Shown piece by piece: positions 9,521-18,712 of a stretch of DNA of 64,000 bases. A model generated the notes under the pieces. The model was not told the DNA's origin, did not search any database, and worked only from the letters and a program-made list of their open reading frames with translations. Each line of letters opens with the position of its first letter. The first letter of the stretch is position 1. The translations under genes and the position numbers were made by a program. The stretch is from CAVVFX01 sp963777595 (lineage in GTDB: Bacteria; Acidobacteriota; Terriglobia; Bryobacterales; Bryobacteraceae), in assembly GCA_963777595.1 (NCBI GenBank), contig CAVZRE010000044.1, positions 62,001 through 126,000 of the forward strand, read 5' to 3'.

Positions 9521-10110
9521 CAGACGGCGCGAGATCCGGGTTTGACGACGGGAATGCCGTTTGCGCAAAGCGGGCACTGTTCCGGCGGCCAGGCTGTGAC
9601 TTTCATCGTTGCCAGCGCAACGCGCGGAACTCCCAGGTCGACGGCGCCGCCGCTGCGATCGATGATGGAGCCCGCGGCGACAACGTTGACGCCCCCACGG
9701 CTCAATAAATCGATCACTTCACGCGTGCTTCCGCCGGTAGTCACTACGTCTTCAATTACCACGACGTTGGCACCCGGATCTACACGGAAACCTCGCCGGA
9801 GTGTCATCGTGCCGTTCTCCCGCTCGGCGAAAATCCCTGGTACATTCAAAGCGCGTGCTGCTTCGTGGCCGATGATTATACCGCCCATCGCGGGTGAGAC
9901 GACCATATCAATCGGTTTTCCGCCCGCCGCCTCCTGGAGTTTGGCCGCCAGATTGCGGCCTAATGTTTCAGCGTGTGAGGGATGTTTGAGCACCAGCGCG
10001 CACTGCAAATATTCCGGACTGTGAAGGCCGCTGGTTAGGCGGAAATGCCCTGTCAAATAGGCGCCGGTTTGTTCGAATAGCGCGAGAACGGGTTCGGAAT
10101 GCGGGCTCAC
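9520..10110 (-). CDS. pyrE: Orotate phosphoribosyltransferase
   Basis: Transfers the phosphoribosyl group of PRPP to orotate, giving OMP in pyrimidine synthesis. The PRPP-binding loop (VVVIEDVVTTGGST) and the block FRLTSGLHSPEYLQC are intact. The frame stays open to 10272, but the extra 54 residues do not resemble the family; the GTG at 10110 gives 196 residues, the usual size, and is preceded at six bases by a TATAGT box, suggesting a leaderless transcript. Overlaps truA by TGATG. Confidence 0.93.
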   Translation of the reverse strand: MSPHSEPVLALFEQTGAYLTGHFRLTSGLHSPEYLQCALVLKHPSHAETLGRNLAAKLQEAAGGKPIDMVVSPAMGGIIIGHEAARALNVPGIFAERENGTMTLRRGFRVDPGANVVVIEDVVTTGGSTREVIDLLSRGGVNVVAAGSIIDRSGGAVDLGVPRVALATMKVTAWPPEQCPLCANGIPVVKPGSRAV

Positions 10111-10116
10111 GCGGTT

Positions 10117-10122
10117 ACTATA
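10117..10122 (-). promoter_or_regulatory. Candidate -10 box for pyrE (leaderless)
   Basis: Minus-strand TATAGT ends six bases before the GTG chosen for pyrE. No convincing -35 is visible. The spacing would put the transcript 5' end at or very near the start codon. Confidence 0.45.
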
Positions 10123-10269
10123 CCATTCGTCCCCGGCTGCATATTCACAGACTGCTCGTTTCCCATCAGACGAGTTCCGCGGGAGCATTGCGTAGTATTT
10201 TATACGGTGATGGTACGAAAGCTTCATCGGAACATTTGCGTAAGTAAAGCATAATTGGGAGCCCCATGC

Positions 10270-10275
10270 CATAAT
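10270..10275 (+). promoter_or_regulatory. Candidate -10 box for the NtrC-type gene (leaderless)
   Basis: CATAAT lies eight bases before the ATG at 10284, where no Shine-Dalgarno sequence is present. The -35 is not clear. Confidence 0.4.
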
Positions 10276-10283
10276 CGTGTTGC

Positions 10284-11726
10284 ATGACGGTTTTGGTAGT
10301 GGACGACGAATTGGATCATCGGCAGTACCTGGCCGAGATTATCGGCGAGTGGGGACACGCGGTCAGGCAGGCTGGGGACGGCAAAGAGGCGTTGGATTTT
10401 CTTTCCACGTCGCAGGTCGACGTCCTGGTGACTGACTTGATGATGCCGCGCCTGGACGGCTTTGAGTTATTGCGGACGCTCGGCGCGGAAGACCGGCTGC
10501 CGCCATCTATCGTGATGACGGCATTCGGCAGCATCGAGAAGGCGATTGCCACGATTCACGATCTGGGTGGCTTCTGGTTTCTGGAAAAGCCCGTCGATAC
10601 AGCTGCGCTGAAGGTCTTGTTGACTCGCGCCGGTGCGCAAAGCCGCCTCGCGAAAGAGAACGAACAACTTCGCCGCCAGCTGGCTTCCAAGGGCGCCTTA
10701 GGCGATCTGGTCGGGCGGTCCACGCCAATGGTTCGCATTTTCGACCTCATCCGGCAAGTCGCGCCAACCAAAGCTTCGGTCCTGATCACCGGCGAGAGCG
10801 GCACCGGCAAAGAACTGGTGGCTCGAGCGCTCCACGATAATAGCCGGCGCAGTCAGGGTCCTTACGTCGCCCTGAATTGCGCCGCGATGCCGGAAACGCT
10901 GATCGAGAGCGAACTGTTCGGACACGAGAAAGGTTCCTTCACCGGCGCGTTCGAGCGTCGAATCGGAGCGCTTGAATCAGCCGCCGGCGGAACACTATTT
11001 CTCGACGAGATCGGGGAAATGCCCATGGCGATGCAGGCGAAACTGCTACGCGTGCTGGAGGATTTTAAATTCCGACGCCTTGGATCGAGAGTCGAATTGA
11101 CTGCCGATGTCCGAATTGTCGCGGCCACCAATCGCGACCCGTTAAAAGCCATCCAGGAAGGAAAGTTTCGCGAGGATCTTTATTACCGGCTCAACGTCTT
11201 TCATATCGAGATCCCACCTTTGCGCGAACGCAAGGATGATATCCCGTTGATTGTAGAAGCCATGATTCACAACCTGAATCGCAAACACGATACCCGGGTT
11301 ACCGACGCCAGCCCTGAATTCCTGGCCGCGCTGCAGGAACAGAATTGGGAAGGAAACGTTCGCGAACTGCGGAACATTATCGAGCGAGCGGTCATCCTGG
11401 CTGGGGCAGGCACTATACGTCCGACGCACGTACCTTATGGTATTCGGACGCCGTCCCCGATTGAAGCCGTCATTCCGGAACAAGTAGTTCCGCCGGCGCC
11501 CGAACCCGGCACCATCCAACTACGGCTCGGGACGACCATTGACGAAGCCGAGCGCGTTCTCATCGAAGCAACTCTAGCTCATGCCGCGATGAACAAGACT
11601 CGTGCTGCCTCCATCCTGGGAATTACTGCAAAGACGCTGCATACCAAATTGCGCCAGTACCAATTGGTGGGCGCGGATGCCGCCATCGAAGACGAGACGG
11701 CGGCCCAGGCCGCACGCTCCGTGTAG
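10284..11726 (+). CDS. Sigma-54-dependent response regulator (NtrC family)
   Basis: A 480-residue activator with three parts: receiver domain (phosphoacceptor D51 in VTDLMMPRLDG, lysine in FLEKPVD), AAA+ domain with Walker A (GESGTGKE, 170-177) and Walker B (GGTLFLDEIGE, D241), and a Fis-type helix-turn-helix at the C-terminus (KTRAASILGITAKTLHTKL). The sigma-54 contact loop is GSFTGA instead of the consensus GAFTGA, a common tolerated change. It should activate sigma-54 promoters on phosphorylation; targets are unknown. A histidine kinase gene follows after 14 bases and is the probable partner. Confidence 0.96.
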   Translation: MTVLVVDDELDHRQYLAEIIGEWGHAVRQAGDGKEALDFLSTSQVDVLVTDLMMPRLDGFELLRTLGAEDRLPPSIVMTAFGSIEKAIATIHDLGGFWFLEKPVDTAALKVLLTRAGAQSRLAKENEQLRRQLASKGALGDLVGRSTPMVRIFDLIRQVAPTKASVLITGESGTGKELVARALHDNSRRSQGPYVALNCAAMPETLIESELFGHEKGSFTGAFERRIGALESAAGGTLFLDEIGEMPMAMQAKLLRVLEDFKFRRLGSRVELTADVRIVAATNRDPLKAIQEGKFREDLYYRLNVFHIEIPPLRERKDDIPLIVEAMIHNLNRKHDTRVTDASPEFLAALQEQNWEGNVRELRNIIERAVILAGAGTIRPTHVPYGIRTPSPIEAVIPEQVVPPAPEPGTIQLRLGTTIDEAERVLIEATLAHAAMNKTRAASILGITAKTLHTKLRQYQLVGADAAIEDETAAQAARSV

Positions 11727-11740
11727 TTCGATCTGGTAGC

Positions 11741-12412
11741 ATGCCTGAAAGTAAACTGGACGACACAGGGTTGGTATTCGCCTTCGCTCACGACGTTAGG
11801 ACATACCTTCGAACCGTACTTACCAGAGTTCAACTCGTGCAGTCTTCCGAGACCGCTGTATTACAAAGCGAGGATCAAAGCCTGCTGCAAGAAGCCGCGA
11901 CGGCTGCTCGCAGTATCGATAAGTTGTTGAGCTCGATGGTCGCATACTGCGAAGGAACCTCCGAAGAAGGAACCGAAAGCCTGCGGCTGCTCCTGCGCGG
12001 AGTGTTGATCGAACGTAAGGCTGCGCTCGCGGAAGTCGGGGCCGAAGTGGAGATCGCCAATAGCCTTGATGCCCGCGTACCTGCTGGATTGAAGGGCGTG
12101 TTGAAAGAACTGCTCAACAATGCGTGCCGCTTTCGTTCCGACGCCCGTCCCCTTCGTATCTCAGTTACCAGCCAGCTCGTGCCGGAGGGGCTGGAAATCT
12201 CCGTGACGGACAATGGCATCGGCGTTGAGCCTGCTTATCTTGAAAAGATCTTCGCTCCGTTCTCCCGTATACACTCCCGGAATGACTTCCCGGGCCACGG
12301 CCTGGGCTTGGCGACCTCCCGACGCATCGTGGAAGGCTGGAACGGTACGATTTCTGCCGAGCCCGCATCGGGTGGGGGATTGACGCTCCGCATTACAATT
12401 CCGCTTGCCTGA
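11741..12412 (+). CDS. Minimal soluble histidine kinase without a sensor domain
   Basis: A 223-residue kinase that begins directly with its phosphoacceptor helix (FAHDVRTYLRT, H17) and continues to the ATPase core: N box (ELLNNACRF), G1 (DNGIGV), F box (FAPFSRI) and G2 (GHGLGLATSRRI). It has no transmembrane helix and no PAS, HAMP or GAF domain, so its input must come from another protein or from its partner. Position right behind the NtrC-type regulator suggests they form one two-component pair. Confidence 0.9.
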   Translation: MPESKLDDTGLVFAFAHDVRTYLRTVLTRVQLVQSSETAVLQSEDQSLLQEAATAARSIDKLLSSMVAYCEGTSEEGTESLRLLLRGVLIERKAALAEVGAEVEIANSLDARVPAGLKGVLKELLNNACRFRSDARPLRISVTSQLVPEGLEISVTDNGIGVEPAYLEKIFAPFSRIHSRNDFPGHGLGLATSRRIVEGWNGTISAEPASGGGLTLRITIPLA

Positions 12413-12613
12413 TTGAGAGTAACGTCCTGAAGCCGGGAGGAAAAATCTCTGACCAAATAAACAAAAGCGGTACTTTTTGTAACAGCAACGGTGCCGAAAA
12501 ATCTACTTTGACCTGGAGATTGTTCAAGTTCGCTCCTGGCCCTCTACTTGCCTCTACGGAAATGAGAACGCTCACCGTTTTGTATGAAACAGAGTGTCCT
12601 CGGGAGAAAGCAA

Positions 12614-13183
12614 ATGTCAAAGAATACAGCTGTTTTCGGTATCTATCCGAATCGTGAGGCGGTTTCCCATGCGGTGGACGCGCTACAAGGCGCGGGGTTT
12701 CGGAATACGGATATCTCCGCCCTTTTTCCTGAAAACACGGGAACCAAAGATTTCGCATTGGAAAAGAGTACTAAGGCACCTGAAGGAGCGAGCACCGGGG
12801 CAGCTTCTGGAGCGATCTTAGGAGGGGCGCTGGGTTGGCTGGCCGGGATTGGCGCTCTCGCTATTCCCGGAGTGGGTCCTTTTATCGCCGCTGGGCCTAT
12901 TGTAGCCGCTCTGGCGGGCATCGGAACCGGCGCGGTGGCGGGGGGAGTCGTTGGAGCCCTGGTAGGAATGGGAATGCCGGAATACGAAGCCAAGCGATAC
13001 GAAGGGCGTCTAAAGCGTGGCGGCATTCTGTTGTCCGTGCATTGCGATGATACTGCCTGGGCTAAGACTGCCCGCCGCATACTGGAATCTACGGGAGCTG
13101 AGGATGTGGCCGCTTCCCATGAAGCGGGAGCCGACTTTGCGGTCAGCGATAAACCTCAGCCACGTTACACCGCGAATTCGTAA
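12614..13183 (+). CDS. YflT-type general stress protein with glycine-rich hydrophobic core
   Basis: The N-terminal 60 residues match the heat-induced stress protein YflT pattern (AVFGIYPNREAVSHAVDALQ, then GFRNTDISALFP). Residues about 64-125 are a glycine/alanine-rich double hydrophobic segment able to insert in membranes, followed by a second small alpha/beta piece (GGILLSVHCDDTAWAKTARR). Proteins of this architecture are poorly characterised. The ATG at 12614 has a GGGAGAAAG ribosome site, so the extra ten residues from 12584 are not used. Neighbouring regulators suggest stress signalling, an inference only. Confidence 0.8.
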   Translation: MSKNTAVFGIYPNREAVSHAVDALQGAGFRNTDISALFPENTGTKDFALEKSTKAPEGASTGAASGAILGGALGWLAGIGALAIPGVGPFIAAGPIVAALAGIGTGAVAGGVVGALVGMGMPEYEAKRYEGRLKRGGILLSVHCDDTAWAKTARRILESTGAEDVAASHEAGADFAVSDKPQPRYTANS

Positions 13184-13506
13184 TGCGCTCAAGCAGATTC
13201 GGGTGTCGCTAAGCGGGAAAGGGTCGTCAAGTAAAGCGGTGGCATGCTAAGCCAAGTACACGCGCTATTGAAAACCGCAAAGTGTCCAAGGGTTTTTCAG
13301 ACACTCGACGGTTCTCTACCGCGGCGACGACACTCTCAGCTTCACACGAAAAGCAGGGCGGATACTTCGATATCACTGTACGAGAGCTTCAAGGCCGCGC
13401 GAGAACCTGGCGCTAAGCACTCGGGTGTCTACGAGCCCATTTGGGCGTATTCAAGTGTTGGAAATCTCTTCGACGTTTTTTCGTGCGCGACCGTGAAGGA
13501 TCTAGC
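13184..13506 (+). other. Intergenic region without a recognisable gene
   Basis: No convincing reading frame was found. It holds an inverted repeat AGTGTC (13281-13286) - 13 bases - GACACT (13300-13305), which could be an operator of the response regulator downstream, but nothing else supports this. Confidence 0.5.
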
Positions 13507-13944
13507 ATGGCCACAACCACACGCAAACTGAAAATCTTTCTGGCAGAGGACAATCCCGGCGACGTCTTTTTGGTGAAAAGGGCGCTTGACTTCCACCGGA
13601 TCGACTACGAATTAAGCCTCGCGAAGGATGGAGAGGAGGCGCTTGCGGTGGTTAGGCGCGCCGAAAGTGGCGAGGTCATCGTTGATCTACTGCTCGTGGA
13701 CCTCAATCTCCCTCGCTACGACGGCGGTCAGATCGTCGCGGCCGCCCGCTCAAGCCGCATGCTGGGAAAAGTTCCTATCATTCTTCTTACCTCCTCCGAC
13801 TCACCTCATGACCGTTGCCGGCTCATCGAGCTTGGCGCAAACCTCTACTTCCGCAAACCGACAGACCTGCGGGCGTTTATGGAAGTGGGTCAACTCGTGA
13901 AGGATGTAATGCGCAGAGATGGCGGTAGCGTTGCGTTGGCTTAA
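13507..13944 (+). CDS. Single-domain response regulator (Rcp1/CheY-like)
   Basis: A stand-alone receiver of 145 residues with acidic pocket E14/D15 (LAEDNPGDVFLVKRAL), phosphoacceptor D65 (LLLVDLNLPRYDG), threonine in LLTSSD and lysine in YFRKPTD. The N-terminal motif is that of Rcp1-type regulators, which usually serve bacteriophytochrome or hybrid kinases. The ATG at 13507 has AAGGA upstream; the longer frame from 13441 lacks a ribosome site. Its TAA overlaps the stop codon of the convergent glucan synthase gene. Confidence 0.92.
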   Translation: MATTTRKLKIFLAEDNPGDVFLVKRALDFHRIDYELSLAKDGEEALAVVRRAESGEVIVDLLLVDLNLPRYDGGQIVAAARSSRMLGKVPIILLTSSDSPHDRCRLIELGANLYFRKPTDLRAFMEVGQLVKDVMRRDGGSVALA

Positions 13945-16637
13945 TAAACGCCAACCGAAGTTTCGCTCGTTTCGGCTGCCGGAAGCAAGAGCTGGGCTTT
14001 CGCGATTCGGACCACAACTTCGTGCACCTCACCGTCGTCGGTCAACTGGATTATATTTCCGGGCACAATCTTGTTGTCTAGTTGCACGACGGCCAAATCG
14101 AATGACACTTCACGCTGAACTTTGATGTTATAGACTGCCGACCGGTAGCGATAATGAATGTCAAAACCGGGCCAGTCGGCTGGAATCACCGGCTCGATAG
14201 ACAACCGATCTGCCCGCAGCCGGAATCCCAAGACTTCTTCGAGCCAGATTCGATACATCCAGGACGCCGACCCGGTATACCACGTCCAGCCGCTGCGACC
14301 GGCTCGCCCGGGAGTCGTGGATACGTCAGCGGCGACTGCATAGGGTTCCCCGCAGTAGCGAAGGACATCAACGGAGGTACGCCCACGCTCCACCGGATTC
14401 ATCATGGTGAGCAAACTCGCCGCGCAATCGCCATTGCCGAGCCGGGCCCAGCCCATCGTCATCCACAAAGCGCCGTGCGTGTACTGTCCGCCATTTTCAC
14501 GCAAGCCTGGAGGGTACCCCATGATGTAACCGGGGTGGGGGGTCGAATGATCAAACGGCGGCGTGAACAGCCGCACAAGCGAGTTGCGCTTATCTACCAG
14601 AAGCTGCTGTGCTGAATCCATTGCGCGCTGGGCGCGGGCCAGGTCTCCCATCCTCGAAATCACGGCCCACGATTGCGGCAGGGAATCGATGCGGGCCTCC
14701 TCGTTGGCGTGCGAACCGAGGGGCGATCCATCATCAAAGAACGCCCGAAGATACCAGTCGCCGTCCCAGCAGGATTTCTCCGTAGCCGCCGCGAGTTGCC
14801 TGGCGCGTTCCCGCCACGTATTCAATTCGTCAGCGTGGTCCGCGTACTTTTCAGTTACGTCCGAGAACGCGTTCAGCACAGCCGCAAGGAACCAGGCTAA
14901 CCAGACGCTCTCGCCCCGCCCCTGGGGACCAACATGATTCATCCCGTCGTTCCAATCGCCGGTTCCCATGAGAGGCAAACCGTGGCTGCCGAGTTGGGAT
15001 GCGCGTTCGATGGCGCGACGGCAGTGCTCCCAGATGTCAGCAGTTTCGCGCGATACCGAAGGCATGGACATCCTCTCGCCTTCGCCGGCCGCGAGCACCG
15101 GCGCGTCCAAGAACGGCGCTGTTTCCCTCAGGATGGAACTATCTCCCGTCACCTCGACGTAATGCGATACCACAAACGGGAGCCAAAGCATGTCATCCGA
15201 GCAGCGCGTACGCACGCCGATGCCGGTCTCGGCATGCCACCAGTGCTGCACGTCGCCTTCGACAAACTGCCTCGCTGCTGTAACCAGGATGTGCGCGCGG
15301 GTCAACTGTGGCGCGGCATAAAGGAAGGCCATGGAATCCTGCAGCTGATCGCGAAATCCGATGGCGCCACCGGATTGATAGAAGGCCGAGCGCGCCCAAA
15401 ACCGGCAACTCAACGTTTGGTAGAGCAGCCATCGATTCAACAACAGATCCACTGACAAAAGAGGCGTATGAACCTCCACCGTCGATAGCAGCGTATCCCA
15501 AAAGCTTCTGGTGGCACTCAGGGCGGCGTCAACCTGGCGGGAAGTTTGATAACGGCTAATCAGCGCGCGGCTCTCTTCCTGCGTTTCGGTCTGGCCGAGA
15601 AGAAAGACCACCTCGGCCTGACCTCCCTTTTCGAGTAAGACCTCAACCTGTAGCGCCACTCCAGGATCCATGGCGACGCCGGTTCGATTATCGAGATGAG
15701 CGCGCTCCAAAGCGGCCGGTTTCGACACGCCCCGGTTCCGTCCCAGAATCTGGCTGCGATCTCCCGAATACGATGACGCGGACGGGCTGGCTGCGGCGAA
15801 TGCAACGTTTCCCGCGTAGGCGCCGTTCCAATACTGCCGCGCGAGAATAGCCCCGCTTTGCGCGTCGCGAGAAGTTTGAATGTGCAACTGGCCGCTCTCT
15901 CTGACGCCGCCGAGAACCCAATCAGCGAAGTAGAAAACCGATAGCTTGCGGGCACGCGAGGAATCGTTCCGCAAACGCAAACGGTATATTTTCACGGGAT
16001 CGCCGGTGCCGTCCTCGTGCAGCGGGACGAAGACCGTCAATTCCTGTCCCACGGCATGGCTATTATGCTCGAAGATGGTGTAGCCTTGGCCGTGGCGAGC
16101 CCGATAAGCGTCGTTTTCCCGAATCGGTTGAGGGGTGGGCGACCAGCACGCTCCGCCTTCTTCGTCCCTCAAGTAGATAACTTCGGACGGTTCGTCACTC
16201 ACCGGATCGTTGTTCCAGGGCGTTAAGCGATTCATCTGGCTGTTTCCACGCCAAGTGAATCCCAAACCGCTCTCGCTCACCATGCCGCCGAATTCCGCAT
16301 GCGCCATGACATTGACCCAGGGCGCAGGTGTATTATCCCCGGGCTTCAGATAGATCGCATATTCACATCCGTCCTTAGTGAATCCGCCTCTCCCGTTGAA
16401 ATATGGGAGTTCCAGGAACGGTAAAGATCGCGAGGGCTCCTCGGCACGGCCGTCACCGATAAACCGCAAACCGGCCACGGGAGGCTCGGAGATGCCGGAC
16501 AACTGCTGCTGTAGCGACTCGCGACTTGCGCTTAGTACCACGCTCGCGGACGCCAGGATCGAGATTGCGAACGTCCTCGGGCATAGGATGCCACTCGCGC
16601 AGAAAGACTCCGCCGGGTTTATCGACGCCGGTCTCAA
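13941..16637 (-). CDS. NdvB-like fragment: C-terminal GH94 phosphorylase part
   Basis: The longest intact C-terminal stretch of the broken glucan synthase (898 codons; family sequence begins near 16566). It carries the GH94 N-terminal beta-sandwich and the (alpha/alpha)6 catalytic domain, with the general acid aspartate in the motif GTGDWNDGMNHVG. In the full enzyme this domain controls chain length by phosphorolysis. The first 25 or so codons of the open frame are out of register. Confidence 0.85.
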   Translation of the reverse strand: MRPASINPAESFCASGILCPRTFAISILASASVVLSASRESLQQQLSGISEPPVAGLRFIGDGRAEEPSRSLPFLELPYFNGRGGFTKDGCEYAIYLKPGDNTPAPWVNVMAHAEFGGMVSESGLGFTWRGNSQMNRLTPWNNDPVSDEPSEVIYLRDEEGGACWSPTPQPIRENDAYRARHGQGYTIFEHNSHAVGQELTVFVPLHEDGTGDPVKIYRLRLRNDSSRARKLSVFYFADWVLGGVRESGQLHIQTSRDAQSGAILARQYWNGAYAGNVAFAAASPSASSYSGDRSQILGRNRGVSKPAALERAHLDNRTGVAMDPGVALQVEVLLEKGGQAEVVFLLGQTETQEESRALISRYQTSRQVDAALSATRSFWDTLLSTVEVHTPLLSVDLLLNRWLLYQTLSCRFWARSAFYQSGGAIGFRDQLQDSMAFLYAAPQLTRAHILVTAARQFVEGDVQHWWHAETGIGVRTRCSDDMLWLPFVVSHYVEVTGDSSILRETAPFLDAPVLAAGEGERMSMPSVSRETADIWEHCRRAIERASQLGSHGLPLMGTGDWNDGMNHVGPQGRGESVWLAWFLAAVLNAFSDVTEKYADHADELNTWRERARQLAAATEKSCWDGDWYLRAFFDDGSPLGSHANEEARIDSLPQSWAVISRMGDLARAQRAMDSAQQLLVDKRNSLVRLFTPPFDHSTPHPGYIMGYPPGLRENGGQYTHGALWMTMGWARLGNGDCAASLLTMMNPVERGRTSVDVLRYCGEPYAVAADVSTTPGRAGRSGWTWYTGSASWMYRIWLEEVLGFRLRADRLSIEPVIPADWPGFDIHYRYRSAVYNIKVQREVSFDLAVVQLDNKIVPGNIIQLTDDGEVHEVVVRIAKAQLLLPAAETSETSVGVY

Positions 16638-16685
16638 TCGAGTGGGCGTCGATGAGCCGCTGTAGCTGATGGCGTAGCGGACGTA

Positions 16686-17420
16686 TCATAACTCGGGCTT
16701 TCCTGATTCAGCACGATGAAGTCCGCCCGAAACCCTCGCATGCGCCAGTATTGATGTGCCTGCAGGAGTTCTCGGACCACGTTGAGTCCACGATCGTCGG
16801 CCACGGTCACCACCATGATCGGCAGGTCGCCGGAGACTCCGAGTGCCCACAGCCCCGATTGCCCCAGGCGGTTGCGCGCAATCCGGTCCGGCGAACGGAG
16901 TCGGATGTTCGGATAGAGCAAGATAGCTGGCGAGTTCCTGGAACCGATGAGCTCGCGCGGGTCCAATTCCCAAGTAGCGAAACTCGAGTTGCGAGCGCGT
17001 CCACATCATCTCAAACGCCTGTGCGATCGCGCCCCCGCGGCGGTATTTCGCGACCATCGTCATCAACTCTTCGCGGGAGTGCGCAGCCAGCGTGACGAAC
17101 GAAATTTCCAGGCGGTCGCGCGGCGCGAGGGTCACCCGGCAGCGAAGGCTGAAGATAGGATCCACGACGGTCCCGATCGAGCTATTCAGATCGCGCCGCA
17201 GGGCTTGAGCGGTTGCAGGTGTGTTGCCGCGGCCCAGGAACGTCTCGCGGTCCGTTTCGAATTGAATACCGCCCGGCGCCCCTACCAGCAGATGGGCAGC
17301 TCCAGACCGGCGGGTTCTCCGGTGACTGGAGGCGGCGATGTGCAACCAGCAGACCGTCGTCGACATGCTCCGTCTCGATGAACATTTTGGCGAATGCGGG
17401 ATGCGCGGTATCGGCTCCAT
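16686..17420 (-). CDS. NdvB-like fragment
   Basis: In-register glucan synthase sequence from about 17301 (HLLVGAPGGIQFETDRE) to about 16919 (RFQELASYL); both ends of the open frame are out of register. This is the beta-sandwich linker segment before the GH94 domain. The continuation (LYPNIRLRSPDRIARNRLGQ) is found one frame over. Confidence 0.7.
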   Translation of the reverse strand: MEPIPRIPHSPKCSSRRSMSTTVCWLHIAASSHRRTRRSGAAHLLVGAPGGIQFETDRETFLGRGNTPATAQALRRDLNSSIGTVVDPIFSLRCRVTLAPRDRLEISFVTLAAHSREELMTMVAKYRRGGAIAQAFEMMWTRSQLEFRYLGIGPARAHRFQELASYLALSEHPTPFAGPDCAQPPGAIGAVGTRSLRRPADHGGDRGRRSWTQRGPRTPAGTSILAHARVSGGLHRAESGKPEL

Positions 17421-17961
17421 GGGGAGCCAGGGCCAGCTCCAGGTAACTCGTGAAGTCCAATTCGCGCGTGCGCGCCGACCAGTTGGTGACTGTCAGGCGG
17501 CGCAGTTCCGCGTCATCCTCGGCGGAAACGGTGACGTTCTGCAGCGTCTCGATGTCTTGGACGCGCCGGTGGAATTCGGTATGGTCTGCCAGGAAGCGCA
17601 CAGAACTCGCCCCCAGGTTTCCTCCAACGGGCTGCCATGCTGCCGACCAGAGCGTGTTGGAGCGCGCATCGCGAATGTAGATGAAAGTGCCCCAGCAATC
17701 TCGCGTCGTGTCGGACCGCCAGCGCGAGACATCGAAGTCACCCCAGCGGCTATAGCTTCCGCCGGCATTGCTCACCATTAAGGCATAGCGTCCGTTGCCG
17801 TAGAGATGAACGCGGGGGACTGCCGTATTTTCCTTCCACACGCGCTCGGGTGGATCGTCCGCAGCGGCGGGCACCGGGGTACTGGACCCGGTGCGCACGT
17901 CCTCCGCTGGAAGTGGAGTATTGGGAACTCGCTCGAAGAGCAGCGATTCGATGGCCCGCAC
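17182..17961 (-). CDS. NdvB-like fragment
   Basis: Glucan synthase sequence from RAIESLLFERVP to SPENPPVW (about 17302). Upstream it joins the previous fragment once a single T is removed at 17971, which restores FHADRRVRAIESLLFER. It corresponds to the first GH94-type beta-sandwich (YGNGRYALMVSNAGGSYSRW). Confidence 0.72.
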   Translation of the reverse strand: MRAIESLLFERVPNTPLPAEDVRTGSSTPVPAAADDPPERVWKENTAVPRVHLYGNGRYALMVSNAGGSYSRWGDFDVSRWRSDTTRDCWGTFIYIRDARSNTLWSAAWQPVGGNLGASSVRFLADHTEFHRRVQDIETLQNVTVSAEDDAELRRLTVTNWSARTRELDFTSYLELALAPHGADTAHPAFAKMFIETEHVDDGLLVAHRRLQSPENPPVWSCPSAGRGAGRYSIRNGPRDVPGPRQHTCNRSSPAARSE

Positions 17962-17968
17962 TCGACGA

Positions 17969-18580
17969 TCACGCGTGGAAACGCCGTTGCATCACATCCC
18001 GGTGAAGAACGTTGTTCAGCGCCAGCAGCGACATGCCCTGGTGGTGCGACATGTAGGTGTAAATCACCACGCCGCGTTTCCCGCGGCTGCTCTGGCGGGT
18101 GAAGTCGATCGCCTCATAAAGGCCCATGGGTCCGACCAGACCAAGTTCCTGCAGCCGGATAAGATTCGCAATCGAAGCGCGCAGATCCACTTGCAAACTG
18201 AGCATGGTCGCATAGGGTGCGATGACATCGCCTTCGTCCAACCCGGCGTTCAACGCCAGGGCCGGTACACCGAACGCATGATACTGGTAGATTTGGTTGG
18301 CATCGAGAGCACTGTAGGCGCACTCCGAAACGCCCCACGGAAGCTTCTTGTCCCGAGCCCAGGCGATCTGTTGGATGACTGCATCGCGGCAGGCTTCATC
18401 GAGCAGCGAATTGGGAAAGGTGCGCGTGAACAGCAGCGGCATCAAGTATTCGAACATGGTTCCGCTCCAGGAGAGGAGGGTCTGGCCGTCGGAAGTTTTC
18501 ACCCTCGGCCGTCCCAGCGCGAACCAATGTTCGAGGGGAACGTCGCCTTTCGCGATCGACACCAGGCTGGCGACCGGCAT
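17969..18580 (-). CDS. NdvB-like fragment
   Basis: Glycoamylase-like central part of the glucan synthase, with typical motifs LLSWSGTMFEYLMPLLF and YMSHHQGMSLLALNNVL. The preceding frame (18499-18945) supplies MRFLYDPKRKLFGIGY and YDLIASEC just upstream; a missing G in the CCGG context near 18575 separates them. Confidence 0.75.
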   Translation of the reverse strand: MPVASLVSIAKGDVPLEHWFALGRPRVKTSDGQTLLSWSGTMFEYLMPLLFTRTFPNSLLDEACRDAVIQQIAWARDKKLPWGVSECAYSALDANQIYQYHAFGVPALALNAGLDEGDVIAPYATMLSLQVDLRASIANLIRLQELGLVGPMGLYEAIDFTRQSSRGKRGVVIYTYMSHHQGMSLLALNNVLHRDVMQRRFHA

Positions 18581-18712
18581 TCGCTGGCTATCAGGTCGTA
18601 GTGGCTCGCAAATTCCACCGGACCGCCGACCATGTAACCGATACCGAAGAGCTTGCGCTTGGGATCGTACAGGAACCGCATATTGATGCCGTCGGCAAAG
18701 GCGAGCGCGCGT

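Noticed and set aside
13244..13531. 95-codon plus-strand frame before the single-domain response regulator
   Set aside because: No ribosome site, biased composition and overlap with the well-supported start of the regulator in another frame.
14934..15455. Plus-strand open frames opposite the GH94 domain
   Set aside because: High-GC antisense shadows; the minus-strand frame carries clear GH94 motifs throughout.
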